Part shown: positions 1 through 5,116 of the stretch, one piece after another | Layout of the letters: each line of letters begins with the position of its first letter | Numbering within the stretch: position 1 is the first letter of the stretch | Assembly (NCBI GenBank): GCA_017514645.1 | Contig: JAFWJP010000131.1 | Coordinates: forward strand, 1 to 5,116 | Reading direction: 5' to 3' | Length of the DNA stretch: 5,116 nt | From: Solobacterium sp. | GTDB lineage: Bacteria > Bacillota_I > Bacilli_A > Erysipelotrichales > Erysipelotrichaceae | Notes under the pieces: generated by a model | What the model was told of the DNA's origin: nothing | The model's input: only the letters and a program-made list of their open reading frames with translations | Database searches by the model: none | Position numbers and translations under genes: made by a program

Positions 1-63
1 ACTTCCATCATTGAGGGGATCCTGTGGGTCATCGTCCGCAGGAAGGATGTGAGAGAAGCTTAA
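1..63 (+). CDS. C-terminal fragment of an unidentified, probably membrane protein
   Basis: Only the last 20 codons and a TAA stop are inside the window. The peptide reads TSIIEGILWVIVRRKDVREA: a short hydrophobic stretch (IIEGILWVIV) followed by a basic, charged tail (RRKDVREA). This is the usual look of a final transmembrane helix with a cytoplasmic C-terminus under the positive-inside rule. The frame is supported by the absence of other stops in it and by the terminator that begins exactly at its stop codon. No family can be named from 20 residues. A transporter or permease subunit would fit but is not shown. Confidence 0.55.
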   Translation, partial: TSIIEGILWVIVRRKDVREA

Positions 64-89
64 TACGGAGAGATCCGTATTTTTTCTTT
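62..89 (+). terminator. Rho-independent terminator overlapping the upstream stop codon
   Basis: A perfect 8-bp stem pairs AATACGGA (62-69) with TCCGTATT (74-81) around a GAGA tetraloop (70-73). The run TTTTCTTT follows (82-89). The left arm includes the last two bases of the TAA stop at 61-63, so termination comes immediately after translation ends. The GC content of the stem is modest, but a compact tetraloop plus a T tract is classic for Bacillota terminators. Confidence 0.8.
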
Positions 90-95
90 CGGTAG

Positions 96-104
96 TGCTA
101 TAAT
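96..104 (+). promoter_or_regulatory. Extended -10 promoter for the pepT unit
   Basis: TGCTATAAT holds a perfect TATAAT (99-104) preceded by the TGn extension (96-98). The region one spacer upstream (about 75-82) falls in the terminator stem and has no convincing TTGACA-like -35, as is common for extended -10 promoters. Transcription would start near 111, leaving a leader of about 40 nt before the pepT start. Confidence 0.7.
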
Positions 105-121
105 GACAACATTGAACAGGA

Positions 122-138
122 CTGTCTGAAACAGACAG
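122..138 (+). promoter_or_regulatory. Perfect palindrome in the pepT leader (operator or mRNA hairpin)
   Basis: CTGTCTG (122-128) and CAGACAG (132-138) are exact reverse complements around an AAA spacer. The element lies about +12 to +28 from the predicted transcription start and directly abuts the AGGAGG ribosome site. It could be a repressor operator (17-bp dyad), a 5' mRNA-stabilising hairpin or an element tuning ribosome access. There is no T tract, so it is not a terminator. Which role applies cannot be decided from the sequence. Confidence 0.5.
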
Positions 139-144
139 AGGAGG
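139..144 (+). promoter_or_regulatory. Ribosome binding site that decides the pepT start
   Basis: A full AGGAGG lies 1 nt before the ATG at 146 and 7 nt before the ATG at 152. Only the second spacing is suitable for initiation, so the pepT start is placed at 152. Confidence 0.8.
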
Positions 145-151
145 TATGACC

Positions 152-1372
152 ATGGATATCGTTGAACGGTTTATCAACTACGCAAAGATCGACACGAAGA
201 GTGATCCGTATTCCGAAACAAAGCCTTCCACCATGAAGCAGTTTGATCTGGCAAAGGTTCTTCTGGAAGAACTGAAGTCCCTTGGAATCGAAGATGCCTG
301 TGTGGACGAGAAATGCTTCGTATACGGGCATCTGGAGTCCAATACGGAGACATCTGCACCGACGGTGGGATTTATTGCGCATATGGATACGGCGCCGGAT
401 TACAGCGGTACCGGTGTCAGACCGAGGATCATAGAGAATTATGACGGCGGAGATATTGAACTGGGTGATGGTGTTGTGACGAAGGTATCGGACTTCCCGG
501 CTATGAAGGAACTGAAGGGGAAGACCCTGATCGTAACAGACGGAAGCACGCTGCTCGGCGGTGATGACAAGGCGGGGATCGCAGCTATCATGGATACCCT
601 GCAGTACTACCGTGAGCATCCGGAAGTCAGGCATGGAAGAATTGCTGTGGCTTTCACTCCTGATGAGGAGATCGGCACAGGCATCCATGGTTTTGACATC
701 GAACGGTTTGATGCGAAGTTTGCCTATACCATGGATGGCGGACAGGTCTGGATGTACTGTGATGAGACATTCAACGCCGCTTCGGCATTGGTGGAGATCC
801 GCGGCTTCTCGATCCATCCGGGGACTGCCAAGGACAAGATGATCAACGCGTCCAATGTAGGAATTGCGTTCCACAATATGTTCCCGGGATATATGAGACC
901 GGAGCATACAGAGGGCAGGGACGGATTCATCCACCTGACCCGGTTTGAAGGCAGCACGGACAAAGCTGTGATGGAGTATATCATCCGTGATCATGATGCC
1001 GGAAAACTGGAAGAAAAGATCGCGCTGATGCAGAAGGCAGAAGCGTACATCAATGCGCAGTACGGTGAAGGAACCTGCACACTGACGATCACACCGCAGT
1101 ACCGCAACATGAAGGAGATCGTAGATCTGTATCCCGAGGTTTCCCGCTATGCTATGGACAGTATCCGGGAACTTGGCTATGAGCCCGGCATTGAAGCCGC
1201 AAGAGGCGGTACAGATGGTGCGCAGCTGTGCTTCCGCGGTCTGCCCTGCCCGAATCTTGGCACCGGTGACCGCAATGCCCACGGGCGCTATGAATACGTT
1301 GTTGTGGAAGAACTGCGTCAGTCTGCGGAACTCATCCGCAGTATCATCGGCAAGGTTCTGAAGGAAGCGTAG
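152..1372 (+). CDS. pepT: Peptidase T (tripeptide aminopeptidase, M20B family)
   Basis: Cytoplasmic di-zinc exopeptidase that removes the N-terminal residue from tripeptides, the late step in using imported or turned-over peptides. At 406 aa from the 152 start it matches the usual PepT length (about 408). The M20 signatures are intact and in order: HMDTAPDYSG (metal ligand H77, catalytic-site D79), GGDDKAG (bridging D139), PDEEIG (general base E172, metal ligand E173), YTMDGG (ligand D195) and NAHGRYEY (ligand H377). The dimerisation/lid domain lies between, roughly residues 205-315. An in-frame ATG at 146 would add two residues but sits 1 nt from the Shine-Dalgarno sequence. It is the first gene of a unit with the lipoprotein 14 nt downstream, and is transcribed from the extended -10 at 96-104 through a leader with a perfect palindrome. 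No signal peptide. Family assignment is firm; substrate preference is taken from the family. Confidence 0.95.
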   Translation: MDIVERFINYAKIDTKSDPYSETKPSTMKQFDLAKVLLEELKSLGIEDACVDEKCFVYGHLESNTETSAPTVGFIAHMDTAPDYSGTGVRPRIIENYDGGDIELGDGVVTKVSDFPAMKELKGKTLIVTDGSTLLGGDDKAGIAAIMDTLQYYREHPEVRHGRIAVAFTPDEEIGTGIHGFDIERFDAKFAYTMDGGQVWMYCDETFNAASALVEIRGFSIHPGTAKDKMINASNVGIAFHNMFPGYMRPEHTEGRDGFIHLTRFEGSTDKAVMEYIIRDHDAGKLEEKIALMQKAEAYINAQYGEGTCTLTITPQYRNMKEIVDLYPEVSRYAMDSIRELGYEPGIEAARGGTDGAQLCFRGLPCPNLGTGDRNAHGRYEYVVVEELRQSAELIRSIIGKVLKEA

Positions 1373-1386
1373 GGCAGAAAGCAGAC

Positions 1387-1956
1387 ATGAAGAAAACTGG
1401 TTTAATGCTGGCACTGCTCGTATTTCTTGCCGGCTGTTCCGCACAGCCGGAACAGATTACGATCGAAAGCGATGTTGAACTGCACGGCGAAAAGGCGGAT
1501 ATGAGCGGATATTACTGGCTGGAAGACGAAGATCACCCGTTCATAGAGATCAGTGCGCAGGAATCCATCCGTCTCTTTACGGAAGAAGGAAGCGGTATTC
1601 TCTATTACGGGTATGTCGGCTGTCCCTTCTGTGAACGGGCGGTTCCGGAACTGTCCAAAGCGGCCAAGGACAGCGGTGTCACGGTATACTACATCGATGT
1701 CTATCATCCGGACAATACCTATGAGATCTACCAGGAACTGTTCAAGTACATTGATCCGGTCCTTGTGGATTCGGATAAGGGAAAACAGTTCAAAGTTCCT
1801 CTTGTCATCGCGGTCAATCACGGGGAGATCGTCGGCAGTCAGCTCGCTCTGGTGGACGGTTACCAGATCGAAAGTGAATCATCGCAGATGAATAAATCCC
1901 AGAAAAAGGAGCTGCGCAATATTTATCTTGATCTGTTCAGAAAGGCGGCGGAATGA
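1387..1956 (+). CDS. Thioredoxin-fold lipoprotein with CPFC redox motif
   Basis: The 189-aa product starts with a lipoprotein signal: basic MKKTG, a hydrophobic core and lipobox LAGC, so Cys17 should be lipidated and the protein held on the outer face of the membrane. A linker precedes a compact thioredoxin-like domain. Strand ILYYGYVG leads into CPFC (C79, C82), then a helix, then strand VTVYYIDVY, and later FKVPLV, where P138 fits the cis-proline that faces the active site. The motif resembles glutaredoxin-type CPYC/CPFC and the bacteriocin-associated PedC-like thiol proteins. The likely role is an extracytoplasmic thiol-disulfide reductase, oxidase or isomerase; direction and partners are unknown, and no CcdA/DsbD-like partner is in view. 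It follows pepT by 14 nt with only a weak GA-rich ribosome site (around 1376-1381), suggesting translation from the shared transcript. The stop codon lies in the loop of the following hairpin. Confidence 0.85.
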   Translation: MKKTGLMLALLVFLAGCSAQPEQITIESDVELHGEKADMSGYYWLEDEDHPFIEISAQESIRLFTEEGSGILYYGYVGCPFCERAVPELSKAAKDSGVTVYYIDVYHPDNTYEIYQELFKYIDPVLVDSDKGKQFKVPLVIAVNHGEIVGSQLALVDGYQIESESSQMNKSQKKELRNIYLDLFRKAAE

Positions 1957-1965
1957 GCCGCCTTT
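1941..1965 (+). terminator. Hairpin at the end of the pepT-lipoprotein unit, probable weak terminator
   Basis: AAAGGCGGC (1941-1949) pairs perfectly with GCCGCCTTT (1957-1965), a 9-bp GC-rich stem with a 7-nt loop (1950-1956) that contains the TGA stop of the lipoprotein gene. The 3' T run is only three bases before GATATAAT, so termination may be partial and some readthrough into the acetyltransferase is likely. Confidence 0.6.
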
Positions 1966-1973
1966 GATATAAT
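1965..1973 (+). promoter_or_regulatory. Extended -10 promoter placed for a leaderless GNAT transcript
   Basis: TGATATAAT is a perfect TATAAT (1968-1973) with TGn extension. Six bases (AGGAGT) separate it from the ATG at 1980, so the expected start of transcription coincides with the A of that ATG. The -35 position (about 1945-1950) is occupied by the hairpin stem and has no TTGACA-like sequence. The AGGAG at 1974-1978 is only 1 nt from the ATG and so cannot serve as its ribosome site. Confidence 0.6.
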
Positions 1974-1979
1974 AGGAGT

Positions 1980-2435
1980 ATGTTCGGACTGTTTCAGAAA
2001 AAGAAGAAACTGGAAGGGGATGTTGTGGATCTTCTGGAGGAGTATCATACCTCTCCTTCCCGGGCCAACAATTATATCGGCTCTGTCTATTTCCTGATCG
2101 TACTGCATGGTACCAGTACCCGGGTAGGAAAGATCGATCTGCGGATCGGTTCCAACGAGGAACTGTTTTACGCGGGGAATATCGGCTACCGCATCGATAT
2201 GGACCGCAGAGGTCACGGCTATGCCTATGAAGCCTGCAGGGTCCTGATGCCGGCGGCACGGGATCTTTACAGCATGCAGGATCTGATCATCACGTGTTCT
2301 CCGGACAACATTCCTTCCCGGAAAACACTCGAAAAACTGAACGGTACGTTTCTCGGCACAAAGGATGTGCCGGAGAGTCACTGGCTTTACCAAAGAGGCG
2401 AGACCGTGAAGAATATTTATTACTATACGCTATAA
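1980..2435 (+). CDS. GNAT family N-acetyltransferase
   Basis: A 151-aa, apparently cytoplasmic protein predicted to transfer an acetyl group from acetyl-CoA to an amine. The GNAT core is visible: strand IGYRIDM (68-74), then the pyrophosphate-binding motif A as R77-G-H-G-Y-A82 (R/QxxGxG/A) opening the helix YEACRVLMPAAR, strand DLIITCSPDN, and the N110-xx-S113-xxxL-EKL motif typical of RimJ/RimL-like members. The C-terminal strand NIYYYTL is also typical. The basic N-terminus (MFGLFQKKKK) is unusual. The substrate (protein N-terminus, antibiotic, small amine) cannot be told. ATG 1980 is the only upstream ATG in frame, since a stop lies at 1965-1967. A GTG at 2025 behind GAAGGGG (2013-2019) is an alternative leadered start that would shorten the protein by 15 residues. 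The final TAA lies inside the TATAAT preceding the next gene. Confidence 0.85.
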   Translation: MFGLFQKKKKLEGDVVDLLEEYHTSPSRANNYIGSVYFLIVLHGTSTRVGKIDLRIGSNEELFYAGNIGYRIDMDRRGHGYAYEACRVLMPAARDLYSMQDLIITCSPDNIPSRKTLEKLNGTFLGTKDVPESHWLYQRGETVKNIYYYTL

Positions 2436-2436
2436 T
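2431..2436 (+). promoter_or_regulatory. -10 element overlapping the GNAT stop codon, placed for a leaderless cls transcript
   Basis: A perfect TATAAT contains the TAA stop (2433-2435) of the acetyltransferase and ends 7 nt before the ATG at 2444. There is no TGn extension (CGC instead) and no clear -35 near 2407-2413. No Shine-Dalgarno sequence precedes either candidate ATG (2435 or 2444), which makes a promoter reading more attractive than chance AT-richness, but it remains a prediction. Confidence 0.5.
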
Positions 2437-2443
2437 GGGTAAT

Positions 2444-3976
2444 ATGAATTCCAGATTTCTGAAACTGATTTCAAGCAGGCTGATTCTTCTGGTCATCGCT
2501 GTGGTGCTGCAGATCATGATGCTGGTCAACTGGATCTACCGCACATCGCTGTCCCACAACCTGAGCCCGGTCATCACCCTGTTTTCCTATGCGCTGGTCG
2601 TCCGGGTCGTCAATACGTCCGAGGATCCGAGTTACAAGCTGACCTGGTGCGTGCTGATCCTGGTCTGGCCGATCCTCGGGATGATCCTGTACGTTCTCTG
2701 CGCCGGAAGAAAGATGCCGAAAAAGCTGGCGGACGGCACCACGCGTTCCAGTCAGTATCTTTATCGTCTGCTGAGGCAGGATGATACGGTGATGGAACGG
2801 CTGGAGAAAGAGGAGCCGGATCTCTGCCGGACGTTCCGCTATGGTCAGCGGATGTCGCAGTTCCCGGTATACGGGAATACGGAAGCGAAGTATTTCGGGA
2901 GCGGGGAAGAACTATGGCCTGTACTTCTGCAGGAACTTCAGAAGGCAAAGAGGTTCATCTTCATGGAGTTTTTCATCATTGATGAAGGTGAGGTATGGGA
3001 CTCTGTACTTGCGGTTCTGAAGCAGAAGGTACAGGAAGGTGTAGAGGTCAAGCTCATCTATGATGATTTCGGATGTGCTGCCAAACTGCCGAGAGGATAT
3101 GACCGGAAACTGAATGAGATGGGAATTGAAACGTACCGTTTCAACAAGCTCAGACCGGCATTGATCATCCAGATGAACAACCGGGATCACCGGAAGATCG
3201 TTGTTATTGATAACCAGGTGGCGTTTACGGGCGGTGTGAACCTGGCGGATGAATATATGAACCGGATCGAACGGTTCGGGAAATGGCGGGATTCCGCGAT
3301 CATGCTGAAGGGGGATGCCGTCTGGTCCATGACGGTCATGTTCCTGGGCATGTTCAGCTGGCTGAAAGGCAGCAATGCGGAAATCGACTATACCCGGTAC
3401 CGTCTGAAGGGTGATGATCCGGGATTCTGCGGGTTCTTCCAGCCGTTCAGCGATACGCCTACGGATGATGCGGATACCGGCGTGAGCATGCATCTGAACA
3501 TCATCTCTTCGGCAAAGAACTATGTCTATCTGGAAACACCGTATCTGATCCCGAACAACAGCGTGGAGAGCGCACTGACTCTGGCGGCGCAGAACGGCGT
3601 GGATGTCCGCATCCTGGTACCGCATATTCCCGACAAGCGCTATGTGTTCTATATTACGCAGTCCTATTATGAACCGCTGATCGCTGCGGGTGTACGGATC
3701 TACGAGTACACACCGGGATTCAATCACTGCAAGAACATCGTCAGCGATGACCGGATCGCTTCTGTCGGAACGGTCAACAGTGATTACCGCAGCTATTATC
3801 TGCACTTTGAAGACGGTGTGATCTTTGCGGATAATGAAGAAATACTGCGGATCCGCGAGGATTTCCTCCGGGCAGTATCCGTATCACAGGAGATCACAAT
3901 GGAAGACTGCCGGAAAGTGCCGCTGTACAAACGTGTTTCCCGCAGACTGCTGAAGATCGCGACACCGCTGCTGTGA
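2444..3976 (+). CDS. cls: Cardiolipin synthase, ClsA-type phospholipase D superfamily
   Basis: Membrane enzyme that joins two phosphatidylglycerols into cardiolipin and glycerol. The N-terminus has hydrophobic segments at about 10-30, 41-57 and 68-87 (the PLD nuclease N-terminal/ClsA anchor region). Two phospholipase D domains follow, each with an intact HxKxxxxD motif: H249-R-K251...D256 followed by GGVNLADEY, and H428-C-K430...D435 followed by GTVNSDYRS. The 510-aa length is normal for bacterial Cls. The same frame stays open upstream to 2294, but that part overlaps the acetyltransferase by 140 nt and does not look like Cls. An ATG at 2435 (TAATG, 1-nt overlap with the GNAT stop, three extra residues) is a credible alternative if translation is coupled. 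ATG 2444 is chosen because the TATAAT ending at 2436 would start transcription there. It is followed after 7 nt by the amidase gene. Confidence 0.93.
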   Translation: MNSRFLKLISSRLILLVIAVVLQIMMLVNWIYRTSLSHNLSPVITLFSYALVVRVVNTSEDPSYKLTWCVLILVWPILGMILYVLCAGRKMPKKLADGTTRSSQYLYRLLRQDDTVMERLEKEEPDLCRTFRYGQRMSQFPVYGNTEAKYFGSGEELWPVLLQELQKAKRFIFMEFFIIDEGEVWDSVLAVLKQKVQEGVEVKLIYDDFGCAAKLPRGYDRKLNEMGIETYRFNKLRPALIIQMNNRDHRKIVVIDNQVAFTGGVNLADEYMNRIERFGKWRDSAIMLKGDAVWSMTVMFLGMFSWLKGSNAEIDYTRYRLKGDDPGFCGFFQPFSDTPTDDADTGVSMHLNIISSAKNYVYLETPYLIPNNSVESALTLAAQNGVDVRILVPHIPDKRYVFYITQSYYEPLIAAGVRIYEYTPGFNHCKNIVSDDRIASVGTVNSDYRSYYLHFEDGVIFADNEEILRIREDFLRAVSVSQEITMEDCRKVPLYKRVSRRLLKIATPLL

Positions 3977-3978
3977 GG
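3973..3978 (+). promoter_or_regulatory. Ribosome binding site of the amidase gene
   Basis: GTGAGG overlaps the TGA stop of cls; its GAGG core (3975-3978) sits 5 nt before the ATG at 3984. This supports the amidase start and translation linked to the end of cls. Confidence 0.6.
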
Positions 3979-3983
3979 CCGAT

Positions 3984-4619
3984 ATGAAACCAAATACTGT
4001 AAAGAAACTATGGATCCCGGTTGTGCTTGCGGTCATTCTTCTGCTTCTGGTTCTGCTGGAACCGGTGCAGCAGCCGAGAACATATATGAATGTCAACCGG
4101 GAGATTCCGTATGCCGGTGAGATTCCGGTTCAGCATGACTATCTCTCGTGGGACAGCCGGCGCAGACCGGGGGAAGTCCGTGATATCATGTACATTACGA
4201 TCCACGAGACGGACAACACATCGCCGACGGCGGATGCGTCAGCCCATGCAGCCTTTCTGCGCAATATCACAGACAGTCCCAACGGCTGGCATTATACGGT
4301 GGATGATCACAGTATCGTCCATCATATTCCGGACAATGAGATCGCCTACAATGCCGGAGACGGAAGAACACCGAACGGCGGCAATATGAACGGAATCGGG
4401 ATCGAAATGTGTGTGAATGACGGTGGTGATTACGAGCAGACACTGCGCAATACAGCAGTGCTTTGCGCGGAACTGATGGCTCAGTACGGACTGAACGTGG
4501 GTGATATCCGCTTCCATGCGGATTTCATGGAGAAGGAGTGTCCTCACAGGCTGATCAGTGAAGGCAGAGTGGATGAATTCCTTCAGATGGTGCAGGAAGA
4601 AGCAGACAGGAGGCAATGA
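3984..4619 (+). CDS. Membrane-anchored N-acetylmuramoyl-L-alanine amidase (Amidase_2 family)
   Basis: A 211-aa zinc hydrolase expected to cut the bond between N-acetylmuramic acid and L-alanine in peptidoglycan. Residues 8-25 form one hydrophobic segment (KLWIPVVLAVILLLLVLL) without an obvious AxA cleavage site, so it probably acts outside the cell as a signal-anchored enzyme. The Amidase_2/PGRP catalytic set is present: zinc ligand H74 in TIHETDN, the WHYTVDD strand (102-108), catalytic E141 in GIGIEMCVN, zinc ligands H178 (FHADF) and C186 (KECPHR), with K184 next to the site. The whole matches endolysin-like bacterial amidases but has no separate cell-wall binding domain, so the anchor may supply localisation. 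It sits between cls and a patatin-like gene, and its TGA overlaps the next ATG by one base. It could be a domesticated phage-type amidase, although no other phage gene is nearby. Confidence 0.9.
   Translation: MKPNTVKKLWIPVVLAVILLLLVLLEPVQQPRTYMNVNREIPYAGEIPVQHDYLSWDSRRRPGEVRDIMYITIHETDNTSPTADASAHAAFLRNITDSPNGWHYTVDDHSIVHHIPDNEIAYNAGDGRTPNGGNMNGIGIEMCVNDGGDYEQTLRNTAVLCAELMAQYGLNVGDIRFHADFMEKECPHRLISEGRVDEFLQMVQEEADRRQ
4608..4613 (+). promoter_or_regulatory. Ribosome binding site of the patatin-like gene
   Basis: A full AGGAGG inside the end of the amidase gene lies 5 nt before ATG 4619 and 2 nt before ATG 4616. The spacing favours 4619. Confidence 0.75.
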
Positions 4620-5116
4620 TGGAGAAATACGGACTGGTACTGGAAGGCGGCGGTGTACGCGGCGCGTTTACGGTCGGAGTACTGACCTGGCTGAACGATA
4701 ACCATATTACGTTTGATTACAATGCCGGAATATCCTCCGGAGCGATGTATATGGCCTGTTTTCTGGTCAACCGGATGGATACGGCTTACAGGATCGCTAC
4801 GGATTACGCGGTAGACAAGCATACGGCCGGAATCAGCGCGCTTCTCAGCGAAGGACATTATGTTGCCTACGGAAGACTGATCCGCCAGGACATCCTCGGC
4901 AAGGAACATTTCAATGCGGAAGAACTCCGGAAAGCCGTTCCCGGCATGGAGATCGGTGTCTATGATATGGAACAGGGAAAAACGGTATTCCATCCGTCAA
5001 GCGAGGTGGATGATGAACTGAAACTGCTCCATGCGGCATGTGCGCTGCCGGTCGCCTCGGGTATCGTGGAATACAACGGTCATCATTTCCTGGACGGCGG
5101 CATCATGAAAATGATC
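4619..5116 (+). CDS. Patatin-like phospholipase, 3' end outside the window
   Basis: The first 166 residues are visible and open to the window edge. They hold the complete patatin catalytic apparatus: oxyanion-hole loop G10-G-G-V-R-G15, nucleophile S39 in GISSG (GxSxG), and the catalytic Asp D159 in the DGG motif (FLDGGI), preceded by the ALPVASG segment typical of the YjjU-like bacterial branch. Patatins are Ser-Asp acyl hydrolases acting on phospholipids or other lipid esters. There is no signal peptide, so action at the inner face of the membrane is inferred. ATG 4619 overlaps the amidase stop by 1 nt (TGATG); ATG 4616 (4-nt overlap, one extra Met) is possible. Position after cls and an amidase suggests a role in envelope lipid turnover, but the real substrate is unknown. 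Confidence 0.9.
   Translation, partial: MEKYGLVLEGGGVRGAFTVGVLTWLNDNHITFDYNAGISSGAMYMACFLVNRMDTAYRIATDYAVDKHTAGISALLSEGHYVAYGRLIRQDILGKEHFNAEELRKAVPGMEIGVYDMEQGKTVFHPSSEVDDELKLLHAACALPVASGIVEYNGHHFLDGGIMKMI

Noticed and set aside
98..1444. Long minus-strand open frame (448 codons) opposite pepT
   Set aside because: It mirrors pepT on the other strand, runs through its promoter and into the lipoprotein gene, and shows no recognisable domain. The plus strand carries a complete M20 active site, so this is a codon-bias shadow.
2109..2126. Overlapping palindromes GGTACCAGTACC and TACCCGGGTA
   Set aside because: They lie within the acetyltransferase coding region, are short, and have no promoter or T tract nearby. 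Chance self-complementarity is the simplest explanation.
1879..2393. Minus-strand open frames across the lipoprotein-GNAT junction
   Set aside because: They cross the hairpin and promoter and lie opposite two supported genes, with no domain or start signal.
2294..2443. N-terminal extension of the cls frame into the acetyltransferase gene
   Set aside because: The extra residues overlap a real GNAT coding sequence in another frame, have a charged composition unlike a Cls anchor, and the frame is merely open by chance. The start is at 2444 or 2435.
2912..3805. Minus-strand open frame of 297 codons opposite cls
   Set aside because: The opposite strand encodes both HKD motifs of cardiolipin synthase in frame. 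The antisense product has no recognisable features and no promoter or ribosome site that I can see.
3984..4619. Amidase as part of a prophage lysis cassette
   Set aside because: It has an N-terminal membrane anchor, no holin and no other phage gene nearby, and it is tightly packed with cls and patatin. A remote phage origin of the domain is possible but not shown.
4619..5116. Patatin as the effector of an anti-phage system (CBASS CapV type)
   Set aside because: No nucleotidyl cyclase, ubiquitin-like or HORMA partner is near. The neighbours are cell-envelope enzymes and the gene resembles housekeeping YjjU-like patatins. The region downstream of 5116 is not visible, so this is a rejection only on present evidence.

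Overview
The window is densely coding, with every gene on the + strand, moderate GC and only short gaps. It looks like chromosomal DNA of a Gram-positive bacterium of the Bacillota. The support is AGGAGG-type ribosome sites, a lipoprotein with a Gram-positive style signal, a ClsA-type cardiolipin synthase and a membrane-anchored muramoyl amidase. Erysipelotrichia or a similar gut lineage is a guess from general gene style, not something the sequence proves. I see no insertion sequence, prophage, tRNA, rRNA, CRISPR array or defence island.

Layout: (a) 1-63 is the C-terminal tail of an unidentified, probably membrane, protein; its stop codon lies inside a rho-independent terminator. (b) 99-1956 is a two-gene unit, pepT (tripeptidase) and a thioredoxin-fold lipoprotein with a CPFC motif. 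An extended -10 promoter drives it, and its leader carries a perfect 17-base palindrome beside the ribosome site. A hairpin containing the lipoprotein stop codon ends the unit. (c) 1980-2435 is a GNAT acetyltransferase. (d) 2444-5116 is a tightly packed run of cardiolipin synthase, Amidase_2-type peptidoglycan amidase and a patatin-like phospholipase cut by the window end.

Functionally, the last three genes all act on envelope components: one makes cardiolipin, one cuts peptidoglycan stem peptides and one is a predicted lipid acyl hydrolase. Their gaps (7 nt, then a 1-nt overlap) suggest they are co-expressed. The pepT unit pairs cytoplasmic peptide turnover with an exported thiol-disulfide protein, and the link between these two is unclear.

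The most unusual signal is regulatory. Both the acetyltransferase and the cardiolipin synthase have a perfect TATAAT placed 6-7 nt before an ATG and no usable Shine-Dalgarno sequence. This is the layout of leaderless mRNAs. The other genes in the window with a visible start have at least a recognisable ribosome site, weak in the lipoprotein's case.
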